64,000 nt of DNA from UTCFX2 sp963788305 (GCA_963788305.1 CAWBGK010000018.1:62001-126000); one strand, 5' to 3'; shown: positions 22,052 to 32,850, counted from the stretch's first letter. A program made the numbers and translations. The notes: a model not told the origin generated them from the letters alone.

Positions 22052-23421
22052 AGCTTGCGGTGGACCCTGCCACCGAACCGCAGCCAGGCCAGCTCGCCTT
22101 GCGGATCGCGCAGGATTTCGACCTGGTCGCCTTTAAAAGGCTCATCCAATCCCACCAGGCAATCCGAAGCGCAGAGCGCCAACCGGGTGGGCGGGGGAGC
22201 CGGAGATGGAGGCGCGTCGGGAGTGGGGAATCCGCCTTTTGGCTCGACCTGCATCATCAGGCAGTCCAGTTTTAGCTCAAGATGGAGCCGCTCAGCTGCT
22301 GATTCATAAATTCCGGCAAAGGGCGATAATGCTGACAATTCAGCTTCAATCGGTTCGGGTTCGGCTTCGATCAGCCCTAGAAAATCCGCAAGCATTTTCC
22401 GGGCGAGCGGATGGTAAAGCTCGCTGCCGCGGTCGGAATTCGTCAGGGATGACCAGTGCAAAGCCTGCAGATGGGACGATTTGCAGGGTTGCCATCTGCC
22501 CATTGGTCGCTCCTCCATGGCGGATCACCCTGCTGTTATCCAGGTCGGCGCAGGAACCAGCTGATCCCAATCAATTCGCCGTTCGCAGCAGGGACGAACG
22601 GGGTCTGCATCAGGGTGAGGCTGTCAGCCTGCAGCAGGCGCTCGCCGCTGGGAGCTGTTCCGCGGTGTATATATAGATTGGCATATCGGAGCAGATCGTT
22701 GACCGTCGAGAGCAGACCGCCGAGGGGATTGGCTGCCCGCGCAAGCCACCACGGACGAAGTACTTCTGGGATGCCATCCTGACCGGGATAGATTGCTGAG
22801 TGACCTGCTGCAACGCGGTAGGTGATCGCATCCTGGGCGAAGAACAAGGAATGGTCCATGCCCAGCGGATCAAGCACGAGCTTCTTGATCGCAAACTCAT
22901 ACGTATCACCGCATAGGATCTCGAGCACCCGACCGGCTAGGTAAAAACCGGAGTTGTTGTATGAGTATATCTCACCAAGCGGGGCTTCCTGCGGGAGCCT
23001 GTCCATCCTTGCGACAACGGTCGCAAGCGCTTCATCGCCCGGGGCCGGCATCGTCGAAGTAATCGCCCAACCAGCCGCCTGTATGGGTAAAGAGATGCCT
23101 CAAACTGGCATTTTCTGCGACAGCCAGGTCTGCCAGCCGGAGGTCTGGGATGATCAATCGGATCGGGGAGTCAAGGTCGGCCAGGCCGCGCTCGATCAGA
23201 CGCATCAGAGCGGTGGCAGTGAAGGTCTTTGTTATCGAGCCGACTTGAAAAATCGTATCCGGATCGACTGGAAGGGGGTTTTCGAGGTTGGTGACACCGA
23301 AACCGGCACTAAACGTCTCGCCGTCTAGCAGAACCCCTAATGCGACGCCGGGGATACGCAGGCGGATCATCTCCGATTGGATCGAATCGCACGATTTCTG
23401 GATCAATTTTTGATTCAACAT
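22048..23421 (-). CDS. Class C beta-lactamase-like serine hydrolase, two frameshifts
   Basis: SxxK nucleophile motif SITKTFTATA near residue 65, second motif YNN in EIYSYNNSGFYLAG, and an HGG motif (IRHGGATNGQ) near 22530 define the serine beta-lactamase/DD-peptidase fold. A roughly 110-residue C-terminal domain of unknown role follows (LSPFAGIYESAAERLHLELK to FGGRVHRKL). Frames change near 23045 and 22550. No signal peptide is visible, so a cytoplasmic esterase/peptidase is more likely than a resistance enzyme. An operon partner of the downstream class V aminotransferase: both may act on a small amino-acid or peptide substrate. Confidence 0.8.
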
Positions 23422-23547
23422 GTTGTTTTCTTCATCCAAGATGGGTTAAGGATATTTCTTGCTATAATAATCTAATAGGCTGCTTCTGAGAATAGTGCTG
23501 AAGTCGAAACCGTGATAAACAACGGAGAGTATCAATCTCGAAGACAT

Positions 23548-23577
23548 TTGACTCTTGCAAAACAGCTTTGGTATTAA
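23548..23577 (+). promoter_or_regulatory. Candidate promoter for the MscS gene
   Basis: TTGACT (23548-23553), 18-base spacer, TATTAA (23572-23577), 18 bases before the ATG, which is preceded by GAAGGGAAG. Confidence 0.35.
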
Positions 23578-23595
23578 AGTGCGAAGGGAAGAAAG

Positions 23596-24485
23596 ATGAT
23601 CGCAGCGATCGTGGATAAGATGAATGCATTTTTCAGCAAGAATCTTCAAATGATGGTTCAAATCCTCCTGCTGGTTCTATTCACCTGGTTGTTTTTGTAC
23701 CTGGTTGGAGTAATTGCACGCCGCTGGAAAGCGAAAATCATTGCTTCAAAAGTTGAAGGGGAGCGGCTATCGCGCTTCTTGACGATGGAAAATGTGGTGA
23801 TAACCTCCTCCGAGCGCTGATCCTGGCCGTTGCCACCCTCATCCTGCTGGGATTGCTGGGATTAATATATGCCCCGCTGATCGCCAGCGCTGAACTCGCC
23901 GGCCTGGCAATCTCCCTGGGTGCGCAAACTTTAATCAAAGATTTCATATCGGGTTTTTTGATCCTGATCGAGAACCAGTTTGGAGTAGGCGACGAAGTTA
24001 AGATTGGTATCGTCTCGGGGACCGTCGAGAATATCACTTTGCGGTCCGTGACTGTGCGGGGGGCAGACGGCAGCCTGAACATTGTCCCCAACGGAGACAT
24101 CCGGATCGTCGCAAATCTCTCACACGATTGGAGTCAGGCGAAGGTGGAATTCATGCTGCCGTTCGGCCTGGATCTGGTAGAAATCGTCAATTCACTGGAT
24201 CAAGCCGTGAAATTGGCAGAAAAGGATGAGGTTGTCCAAAATTTACTGCTCGAGCCTGCTCAGATCTTCGCTTACAACCAGCTTAATAAATCAGGCGTGC
24301 AGGTCCGCATCACACTCAAGGTTTATGCGGGTAAGGGCGCTCAGGTGGAGCGGATTCTCCGCCGATATGTCCTGGAAAGTCTGCAGAAACAAGGCATCAG
24401 CCTTGCGGCGCCAGCTCGGGAAATCCTGCTGCAGGAGGCTGCCGCGTCAAAAACTATCCAGCCCCACACGGCGGAGGTAGGATGA
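23596..24485 (+). CDS. MscS-family mechanosensitive channel, one frameshift
   Basis: The first helix (QMMVQILLLVLFTWLFLYLVG) is followed, after a frame change near 23805, by helix TM2, the pore-lining segment LAGLAISLGAQTLIKDFISGF and the MscS beta domain FGVGDEVKIGIVSGTVENITLRSVTVRGADG...IVPNGDI. A C-terminal alpha/beta domain follows. About 296 residues. Such channels release solutes upon hypo-osmotic shock. Confidence 0.88.
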
Positions 24486-24590
24486 AGAAGCTCAAGCCTT
24501 CATGCCGCTCTGGCAAACTGAAAGCTATTGAAGTGAAGCCGGTCCATGCAGGATTTACAACCAGAAATTGGAAATTTCCAGGAGGCATCC

Positions 24591-24875
24591 ATGGCAGTAT
24601 ATATTCTCCTTGGTACTTTGACAGATGAGGGGGCTGAACGGCTGCGAGAGAACCCGGGTTGGTTCGATGCAGTCAATCAGGAGCTTGAACGGATGCAGAT
24701 CCATGTGATTGCCCAATACGCGGTGCTGGGGCCTTACGATATCGTAACGATCGTAGACGCCCCAGATAACCGGTCCATTGTGAAAGTCTCTACTCAGCTC
24801 ACTTTACGAGGCAATATCAGGATCGTTACGCTCCCTGCCCTGCCCGTGGAGGATTTTCTTTCAAGCCTGCGCTGA
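24591..24875 (+). CDS. GYD-domain small protein
   Basis: 94 residues from ATG 24591, which has AGGAGG six bases upstream; an ATG at 24546 lacks such a site. YILLGTLTDEGAERLRENPG and LGPYDIVTIVDAPDNRSIVK fit the GYD family (ferredoxin-like fold, function not established). Follows MscS on the same strand by about 100 bases. Confidence 0.8.
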   Translation: MAVYILLGTLTDEGAERLRENPGWFDAVNQELERMQIHVIAQYAVLGPYDIVTIVDAPDNRSIVKVSTQLTLRGNIRIVTLPALPVEDFLSSLR

Positions 24876-24912
24876 TTATTAACACCGTGATATTCCTGTT
24901 CCTTGCCGGTGC

Positions 24913-27900
24913 TTAACGACTGGCGAAAGGCAGGTACAGCTGTACCAGGGTGCTCAGCGGTATGATCTCGTGATATGAGGTTTCGTCTTCTTCAAATACC
25001 GCGATTCGATACGCATATTTGTTTTCGAATGGGACGTTATTATCTTCATACTTGTACGTGTTCCCGATCAAGCTGCCGTACGAAAGGCTTGGGATCAACG
25101 CTTCGGTCAGCCTCACCCATTCTTCAGAACCAATAACCTTGCGATCGATATGAAAACCCAGGACTGTCAGCTCACTGGCGGTCTCCCATTCCAGGAGCAC
25201 CTGACCTGGCCGATAGGTTCCATAGATCATTGCAAGGTCAATAGCAGTTGGAGAGAGTACCTCGGTTTGAATTGGTCCCGCAAAATTGTTTTCTGTATTT
25301 AAATCCACGATTGGAGAGGAGATGGTTGCCTGGCTGGATATCTGGCCGGACCCATTCAAATCAATCACCCCGCGTACCGTAATCGTGCCGGATTGTCCTG
25401 GGGCAAGCTGTGGGATCGTCCAGGATAACCGGCTGTTGGGAATTTGGGTCATTTCCGGATCTGAAAGCGTGACCACCGGATCACTCACTGTCACAGGAAG
25501 CGGATGATCGATCTGCACTTGAGAAGCGGTAGCCAATCCGATGTTTTCATAGGACAGGGTGTATGTGATCGGCATCCCATTATAGATACCGCCAACCGGG
25601 TCCGCGCTCAGGTGGATGGAGAGGTCGCTGGGACGGACGTTGAGCTTAAGCGCAGGATCACCGAAAAGCGTGTAAGTATCCTGCAGGTCGGGATACCAGC
25701 TGGATTGGCTGTAAAGGAACAATTTCGCCTGCAGGGCTGCTGCACCAACGCGGTTCTGGCCTTCGTAAAACAACGCCTGGAACAATCCCCGGTTCAGGAA
25801 ATCCTGACCTTCCATCACGCCCATCCCGCTTGAACCCCAGCTCGCAACAGCGCCACACCGCGGGGGATTTCACAACTGCTTCTGCCAGAGATGTGTTATC
25901 TGCAGTGGCTGTATTCGGGTAGTGGAAATAACCGGTCAGGCAGGCCAGCATGGAAAACAGGGGCAGATTGCTGGCGTTATTGAGCGAAGATAGCGAGCTC
26001 TTTTGGAAGAGCGCTTCACTGGCCAGCTGGTACGCGGAACCGTGACCGACATAGTTGACGATTAATGTGCCCTGGTTGATCGCATCCAGGATCGCAGTCC
26101 GGGCTGCAGTCGTAGTCGCATGGGTGCTCCCATAATACACCTTATTGGCTGTATATCCGTCAGGAAGATAAGAATTTGCCACCAGATCGGAGTAATAGTA
26201 GTAATTACCGGCGCTATCCGGGTTGTCGGTGATAAACAAGGATTTTCCATTCCAATCCACCTGAACCGGTGACTGTTCATATCCGATAATCTTTGAAACG
26301 ACTGCAGCTACTTCTGCACTCGTCCGAACTGGCAGGCGACCGATCAGCAAGTCTGCAAGATTATCCGTTCCTCGAACGGTGACATAGCGGTTATCGCTTG
26401 CCGTCTCACCGAGAAATGGATCGATATTGTGCAGATATGCCGAGATGAAAATCGGATCGTTCGTCCCTAAAAAGTTGCGTGCATCAAAATGCCCGTCACC
26501 TACGAGAAGGACAAACTGCGGCGCTGGCTGCTGCCAGTTATCATATGCATAAGCGATGAAATCTCGGATTGCATCCGGGGAGAAAACCCCGCCGTTGAAC
26601 TCATCATAGATATCCTGGACGTCAATGATGGAAACCCGCAATCCCTGATTGGCACGCCATTCAGCCAGAGGCTGAACGGCGCTGATGAAATTTGAATGCG
26701 TAATCAACAGATAATCAGCGCCGTTTGTGCTGGATTTCAGATTTGAAGGGCTGTCGACGACGACCTGGGTGGGAGCCAAATACTGGCTGGAGTTCAGCGC
26801 CTGGTAGCTGCGCTGAAATCGAGCTCGAGACTTTAAAGCTGAGCCCATAGCTCGTACCCTCGGGCTGGACGGATGTATCGGTGATCCGGACCGGCATTTT
26901 CGGGTTTGTCAAGTCGAATAAATCCACTGTTGCGCTTGAAAACCCGGTTACTTGATAGGTATAAGTGCCATCCATTTCCCCCTTGAAGGAGAGCGAATCG
27001 CCTTCGGCGCCGTAAGTCCTCCAATAATCGAGATCAAACCAATTTACAAAAGCCCGGTTGTAGGTGATATTGCCGTCGCAGAGCAGGTCGACACGAACCG
27101 TATTACCGCCATTGACCAGATAGGACATCGGGAACTGGAAGTCAAAATTGTATTGGATTCCGGGTGTCCAATACCCTTCGCCAATATAGTTGTCGTTCAC
27201 ATAAATCTTGGCGTGGTTTCTGGGCATAGCGGAATCGCTGAAAAGTGATCCGCGCAGGCGTGCAGCCGCGCTGTATCCAGAATCAACATAAGACAGTGAG
27301 AATGGGTAGCTGGCTGAAGCAGTTGCGCCGGTGGCATTGATATAGCTCCAGAACCAATGATCGCCGCTTGTGTCCAGTATGGTCGACCGGTAATAGGTAT
27401 TGGTTTCCAGGTGCTTGTTGGCCAGGAATCGTTCGGAAGCACGGCCTCCGATCTGAGCCGAACTCAGCGTACTCATCCTTAAGCCCGTGGTATTCCCCCA
27501 GGTGAGCCAATAAACATTCGTGTCGGAATACCTGGTTTCGATCGATTCTACGTGAAAGATCACCTGATCTCCCGGACCGAAAGATCCGTCCTGATCTCCT
27601 GTCACAAAACTGGAGACTTCGCTGTCCTGGTTGAAAACCTGCAGGGTGTTTGGAGTCAGGTGCTGAAATCCGCTCCGGATGCGGAAAGAATTCTCATAGG
27701 AGACAGCCGCCATACCGGATTTTTTAAAGGACAATTTCACCCAGGGCTGTCCGGATGCGGGAGATTGTACCCGAAAACCGACCGACGGGCCTGGCAGGCT
27801 GCTGCGAAAACCAGCCGCAGACTGGCCGTTGACCAATCCTGTGCTCAGGATGTCCTCGAAAATACCTTCATCAACCGGGGTGTTCTGCTGAGACGAAGCC

Positions 27901-28583
27901 CCGCCCGGCTGGTTGAAGAAGACACGGACGCGGATTCGCTGGAAATAACGCACTTTCCCGGTCATGGGGTTGTACTGGAACGGCTGGAAAGATACCTGTG
28001 CGACGTGCTGGCTTCGGATCATCGCAGTGGATGACAGATTAGCGGGTGACTGGGGAAAAAACGAATCCTGCGAATAAGCTTTCAAATCCCTGCTGGATTG
28101 TTCGCCTAGATAGTGAATCTCAGCTTCGTTTGAATATTCGAAAACCGGGCGTACGGCAGGGCAGAGATTGAACTGGCCATCAACCTCGACCAGGTCGGTT
28201 TCAAGTACGACAAGGCTGGGTTGTGAAGCCCAGGGAATCCCAACCAATGCAGTTTTTTCCGGCAGCTGTGGGTAGCCTGGTTTCTGCGCCTCTGTGAAAT
28301 TTCGAACCTTGAAAACCTGGCAGGTCTGGTTGTCGTTGCCCTGCTGGACGACTTCAAAGCCTGGAATAACTAGCTCCAGCGTGACATAACTGGATGTCTC
28401 TTCGAGCAACGCCGGATTGTCGGATGACTGGTTAAAAGACAGCGGCTCCACCGAGGGTACCTGGCTGCTGGGATTGATGCTCGCAGCCCGGACAGCTCGA
28501 GAAAAATCCCCATTTAGGCTGAAACCTATCATGATGAAGACCATCAGCGCCTTGGTCAACCGTGAGATCATAATGACTTTCAT
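24913..28583 (-). CDS. Secreted gingipain-like (C25) cysteine peptidase, two frameshifts
   Basis: About 1220 residues. A signal peptide (ALMVFIMIGFSLNGDFSRA) leads to a long beta-rich prodomain region, then a C25 catalytic domain: ADYLLITHSNF, PQFVLLVGDGHFD, catalytic His in LIVNYVGHGSAYQL and catalytic Cys in FSMLACLTGYFHYPN. An N-terminal-type Ig/CARDB-like domain (LSYENIGLATASQVQIDHPL) and a further beta domain follow, ending YLPFASR. Frames change near 26835 and 25850. ATG 28583 is chosen for the GGAGG five bases upstream. Likely a cell-surface or secreted protease; the C-terminal tail may be an envelope sorting signal. Confidence 0.82.
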
Positions 28584-28835
28584 TGGGCCTCCATGATATG
28601 CAATTATTATTGTAATAACATTAATGAACAAATATTTTAGTACTTAAGTAATATCGCAATATTTATTACATTCTTGAGCTTAGTTTACGCCACTCCTGCC
28701 AGGATGGATTTACAGAATTGATAAATTTGGTTTCAAATTACAGAAATGTAAGGGGTTTTGCAGACAGCCACTTTTTTTTAGATCCGGTGTATGCGCTGGA
28801 TCACTGACCTCGTCGAAACAGATGAATGCCAACCC
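28584..28835. other. AT-rich divergent intergenic region
   Basis: About 250 bases without a gene, between the divergent C25 peptidase and the aro leader. It holds the perfect palindrome TACTTAAGTA (28641-28650) and poly-T (28769-28777); nothing else recognised. Confidence 0.4.
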
Positions 28836-28864
28836 TTGACGGATCAGGACTGGTGGGATAGACT
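28836..28864 (+). promoter_or_regulatory. Promoter of the aro/tyr leader
   Basis: TTGACG (28836-28841), a 17-base spacer and TAGACT (28859-28864). A start near 28871 would place the SD GAAGGA (28875-28880) and the leader ATG (28892) directly in the 5' end of the transcript. Confidence 0.6.
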
Positions 28865-28891
28865 TGCGCAATCTGAAGGATGTCCAAACCG

Positions 28892-28966
28892 ATGAAGCTT
28901 TTTTGCTCCGCTTACGCCTATTATTATTACGGTCGCTGCACACCAGCAGCCGTTGGCGGCGCTTAA
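28892..28966 (+). CDS. Tyr-rich leader peptide of the aromatic operon
   Basis: A 24-codon ORF beginning MKLFCSAYAYYYYGRC. It has five Tyr codons within six positions (codons 8, 10-13) and one Phe (codon 4), an SD-like GAAGGA at 28875-28880, and lies between a good promoter and an intrinsic terminator upstream of aroH, DAHP synthase and tyrA. A run of codons for the pathway end product is the mark of ribosome-mediated attenuation: shortage of charged tRNA-Tyr would stall the ribosome at 28919-28930. Peptide function itself is probably nil. Too short for routine gene finders. Confidence 0.75.
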   Translation: MKLFCSAYAYYYYGRCTPAAVGGA

Positions 28967-29021
28967 GCGGGGTTTGAGCCTCTCTAAAACCCAAAACGCG
29001 AGACCAACGGTCTCGCGTTTT
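28950..29021 (+). promoter_or_regulatory. Attenuator: intrinsic terminator plus complementary antiterminator segment
   Basis: Terminator arms AAAACGCGAGA (28993-29003) and TCTCGCGTTTT (29011-29021) enclose the loop CCAACGG (29004-29010) and are followed by TATTTTTATTT. The loop is exactly complementary to CCGTTGG at 28950-28956, inside the last codons of the leader ORF. A ribosome waiting at the stop codon would cover 28950-28956 and permit termination; one stalled at the Tyr codons would leave it free to open the terminator. An intermediate hairpin GGGTTT/AAACCC (28970-28992) lies between. Confidence 0.7.
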
Positions 29022-29067
29022 ATTTTTATTTCGCTGGCAGGTTAATTGGATTGAATAAGGAGCAACC

Positions 29068-29451
29068 ATGACTGTCCGAGGCGTTCGCGGCGCCACCGTC
29101 GCCGCAGAAGATCAGGCCGATGCGATTTTATCGGCGACACGCGAATTGATTGAAGCGCTGCTTCAAGCCAATCCTGAGATGAAATCCCAGGATATCGCCA
29201 GTGTTGTATTCACCGTCACGCAAGATCTATCTGCTGCGTACCCCGCCGCAGCAGCACGGCAGGCGGGATGGGGCGATGTCCCGTTGATCTGCGCCAGGGA
29301 GATCCCGGTGCCAGGTGGGCTGCCGCGCTGCATTCGGCTGTTGATCCATTGGAACACAGCCATTCCGCAAGCTGAAATCCGGCATATTTACCTCAAAGAA
29401 GCGGTCGGCTTGCGCCCTGATCTGCAGCCCGGTGCAGCGAACCGCAGTTGA
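29068..29451 (+). CDS. aroH: Chorismate mutase, AroH type
   Basis: 127-residue monofunctional chorismate mutase converting chorismate to prephenate. It aligns closely with the Bacillus enzyme: RGVRGAT with R7, C75 and E78 in ICARE, R90 in GGLPRCIR and Y108 in RHIYLKEAV, the known active-site set at the same positions. Intact, GGAGCAACC before the ATG. First structural gene after the Tyr attenuator. The end product branch (Tyr/Phe) fits the leader. Confidence 0.95.
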   Translation: MTVRGVRGATVAAEDQADAILSATRELIEALLQANPEMKSQDIASVVFTVTQDLSAAYPAAAARQAGWGDVPLICAREIPVPGGLPRCIRLLIHWNTAIPQAEIRHIYLKEAVGLRPDLQPGAANRS

Positions 29452-29523
29452 AAACCGAGAATATTCCGGCTTATTCAACACGAAAAATGTCATTAATATT
29501 CGATTTTCCAGGAGAGTGTCATT

Positions 29524-30585
29524 ATGATGATTATCATGCGCACTGATGCTTCAAAGAAAGAGATTGATGCCGTCATAGAGCGGGTGAAGAGCAGTGGGAT
29601 GCAGGCCCATGTTTCGGTTGGCGAGGAGCGAACAATCATCGGGGCGATCGGAGACGGGCGGCATATCTATCAGGATCAATTCATGCTGCTCTCAGGGGTT
29701 GACCGGGTCATGCCGATCACCCGTCCCTACAAGCTGGCATCGCGAGAGTTTCGCCCGGACGATTCGGTTTTCCCGATCGACGGGGTTCGGATTGGCGGAC
29801 CTGGAGTGGTGATCATCGCCGGACCATGTTCAGTGGAAAACCGCAGCCAGCTCTTAGAGACTGCGCATGCCGTGCGCGAAGCGGGAGCGCATGCGCTGCG
29901 CGGCGGAGTGTATAAGCCGCGTACATCACCGTATGCCTTCCAGGGACTGGGCGAGGATGGGCTTCAATTCCTGATCGAAGCCCGCGAGCAGACCGGGCTT
30001 CCGATCGTAAGCGAGGTCATGCGGGAAGAGCAGATTCCTCGGATGGCGCAGCATGTGGATGTCCTTCAGATCGGCGCTCGCAACATGCAGAACTTTGGGC
30101 TGCTTCACGCAGTCGGTGAAAGCCAGCACCCCGTTCTGCTCAAACGCGGGATGATGGCAACGGTCGAAGAGCTGCTGATGGCCGCGGAATATATTCTATC
30201 CCACGGCAACAAGCAGGTTATGCTGTGCGAGCGCGGCATCCGAACATTTGAGGTCTCCACTCGCAATACGACGGATATCAATGCGATCCCTGTCCTGAAA
30301 GAGCTGACGCATTTGCCGGTGATCCTGGATCCAAGCCACAGCACGGGGAACTGGGCCTATGTCACTGCGATCGCACGCGCCGGGATTGCCGCAGGTGCGG
30401 ATGGGTTGATCGTTGAAGTCCACCCTCACCCGGATGAGGCGATGTCGGATGGAGGTCAATCGCTCAAGCCGGAACGGTTTGCAGAGTTAGTAAAACAGGT
30501 CCAACAGATCACAGAAGCAGTTGGACGCAGCCTTGCCACGCCGGTCCACCCGGCAGAACTCGCAGCGCACACCGGCTGGTGTTTG
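29524..30585 (+). CDS. aroF: DAHP synthase (type I beta), continuous with prephenate dehydrogenase
   Basis: Condenses phosphoenolpyruvate and erythrose 4-phosphate, the first step of the shikimate pathway. Residues 1-70 form the ferredoxin-like regulatory domain of the Thermotoga/Bacillus type (MMIIMRTDASKKEIDAVIER); the barrel has IIAGPCSVENRSQ, GGVYKPRTSPYAFQGLG, QIGARNMQN, LLKRGMMAT and ILDPSHSTGNW. No stop follows: the frame runs through about 20 linker residues into the tyrA-like gene at 30586. Either a true fusion or a masked frameshift, because another frame ends with TGA overlapping that ATG. SD AGGAGAG upstream. Confidence 0.9.
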
Positions 30586-31432
30586 ATGGTCAGCGACCTG
30601 TCTTCCTGTCGGGTGGTCGTCGTTGGTCTGGGGTTGATGGGAGGCTCGCTCGCGCTGGGGCTGCGCGGGCGCTGTGCGGGTCTCTTTGGCGTCGACCCGG
30701 ATCCAGAAGTGCTCCTTCTGGCTGAATCGTTTAAACTTTTTGATCGGACTGCGGCTAATCCTGCCTTACTGGCAGGTGATGCTGATCTGACCATTCTTGC
30801 GGCGCCTGTGGGGGCGATCCTTTCGCTCCTGGACGAATTGCCGACGGTCCAGCCGGGCGGCGGGATGATCCTGGATTTGGGCTCGACCAAGGCAGAAATC
30901 GTCCGACGAATGGGATCCCTTCCGATCCATTTTGACCCGCTTGGCGGTCACCCGATGTGCGGAAAGGACGCGCGGCGGATTGGCAAATGCAGACCCTGGC
31001 ATTTTTTGTGGAGCGACCTTTGCATTCACGCCGCTGCCGCGCAGCTCGGAGAGAATCTGCAGTCTGGCGGAGCAGATCGCCCTGGCGCTTCAGGCTCGCC
31101 CGGTTTGGCTCGAGCCGGAAATCCACGATCGATGGGTGGCCGCAACCAGCCATGTCCCCTTTCTGGTCGCAAACGCACTGGCTGCGGTCACCCCGCTGGA
31201 AGCAGCTGCTCTGGTCGGCCCGGGTTTTCGAAGCGCAGCTCGCCTGGCGCCCTCGCCCTGGTCGGTAATGCGTGATATCCTTGCGACCAATCAACTCCAG
31301 ATCTGTGACCGATTACGCTTTTTCTCAAGCCGAATCAAGGAGCTGGAGAAACTGATTGAAGATGAAGACCTGGACGGGCTGGAGGATTTGATCGCGGAAG
31401 GCGCGATTAACTACGAGCAGCTGGTTCATTGA
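30586..31432 (+). CDS. tyrA: Prephenate dehydrogenase, one frameshift
   Basis: Oxidative decarboxylation of prephenate to 4-hydroxyphenylpyruvate. The Rossmann motif VVVVGLGLMGGSLALGLRG, LDLGSTKAEIV and GGHPMCGKE are characteristic; helical dimerisation domain follows (ATSHVPFLVANALAAV, FRSAARLAPSPWSVMRDILA). The frame changes near 30965. ATG 30586 lies in TGATG, where the TGA belongs to another frame, while the DAHP synthase frame runs straight through it, so the two may be a bifunctional protein. It commits chorismate to tyrosine, explaining a Tyr-sensing leader. Confidence 0.88.
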
Positions 31433-31465
31433 GAAGAAGATCATGATGCCAGGGAAGGAACCTTC

Positions 31466-32850
31466 ATGAATACACCAGAACCAATCATGGATGATTCGAT
31501 TGTGCTGACCGTTGGTCCCGGGAGCCGGCTGATTGGTGAAGTTGGCGGGGCAGACGGCCTCTATCTACCAGGCGATAAGTCGCTCTCGCACCGCGCTGCG
31601 CTGCTGGGAGCCATGGCGGATGGAAGCACGACTGTGCGAAATTTCCTGGTCTCTGGCGTGACTGAGGCAATGCTCAACAGCTTGAAGCGGTTGGGTGTGT
31701 CCTGGCGCCTGGATGGCACGACGCTGGCCGTTCAGGGGGTCGGGCTTGAAATTCGAGACCAGCTTCCGGTGATTTTGGATTGCGGCAACTCGGCCACCAC
31801 GCTCCGGCTCCTGGCTGGGGCTGCAGCGGCCTGGGGGCGGCCTGTTTTGTTAGACGGCACTCCCGGTCTGCGCCGCCGGCCAATGGGCAGGATTATCGAT
31901 CCGCTGCGCCAGATGGGCGTGGCGATTTCCGGAGAGCAGGACCGCGCCCCACTGACACTCAGCGTTTCGCCGAGACCGCTCGCTCCGCTGCGCTGGGAGC
32001 TCCCGGTCGCAAGCGCCCAGGTGAAATCCTGCCTGCTTCTCGCTGGGCTGGCCACGGATGGTGAAACAGAGCTGATCGAGCCCGGACCTTCCCGCGACCA
32101 CACCGAGCGGATGCTTTCGGCGATGGGGGTTGAGGTCCAATCGAAACCTATCGGCGATGGTCGCTGCTGGACCCGGCTGAAGCCTCCGCAGCCACTCAGC
32201 CTGGCTCAGGTGGACCTGACCCTGCCTGGAGATTTCTCAGCCGCTTCTTTCATTATTGTGGCAGCGCTGCTCGTCCCGGGTTCGCAGGTCGTTCTGCGGG
32301 AGGTCGGCCTCAATCCCACCCGAACAGGACTGCTGGAAACCCTGAAGGAGATGGGCGCCGATATCACGGTTGCAGGGTTGAGCGAGCAAGGTGGTGAGCC
32401 AGTCGGCGATCTGATCGTCCGCTCCAGTGCGCTGCGCGGCGGGCGAGTGAATGGCGAGCGGGTGGTCCGGATGATCGATGAGTTCCCGGCATTTGCGGTT
32501 GCTGCAGCATACGCTGAGGGGGAGACGATCGTCTCGGAAGCCGAAGAGCTTCGCCACAAGGAATCTGACCGGATCACAGCTTTGGGAAATGAGCTGCGCC
32601 GACTGGGGGTCGATTTTCGGGAGACGCCGGACGGATTTGCGATCCTCGGCGGAAGTCCGATCCGCGGCGGCCAGGCTGATTCTCACGGCGACCACCGGCT
32701 GGCAATGTCCCTTGCGCTGGTCGGGCTGGCTTCACAGGCACCCGTCCGGGTAAACGGCGCCTCGGTCATCCAAGAATCTTTCCCGGGTTTGCCACGCTGT
32801 TAAGTTCATTGGGGGCGGATGCCCGCCTGGTTGGTTCCGGAACATGCTGA
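31466..32850 (+). CDS. aroA: EPSP synthase (3-phosphoshikimate 1-carboxyvinyltransferase), frameshift at the end
   Basis: Transfers enolpyruvate from PEP to shikimate 3-phosphate. Motifs: LPGDKSLSHRAALLG, DCGNSATTLRLLAG, RRPMGRIIDPLRQMG, ASAQVKSCLLLAG, SRDHTERML, NPTRTGLL, DEFPAFAVAAAYAEG, LRHKESDRI and HGDHRLAMSLAL. A missing G in CCCGGGTTT near 32788 creates the stop at 32803; with it the protein continues FATLLSSLGADARLVGSG to TGA at 32848-32850, which overlaps the aroE ATG. The motif set is that of class II enzymes. Confidence 0.93.

Noticed and set aside
23805..23850. Programmed ribosomal frameshift in the MscS gene
   Set aside because: No slippery heptamer or downstream structure, and the same type of break occurs in many unrelated genes of the window.
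28866..29030. T-box riboswitch upstream of aroH
   Set aside because: No AGGGUGGNACCGCG T-box sequence or specifier loop arrangement; a translated leader peptide explains the site better.
30755..31294. Minus-strand frames opposite tyrA
   Set aside because: They cover a region with clear prephenate dehydrogenase motifs on the plus strand; no start signal.
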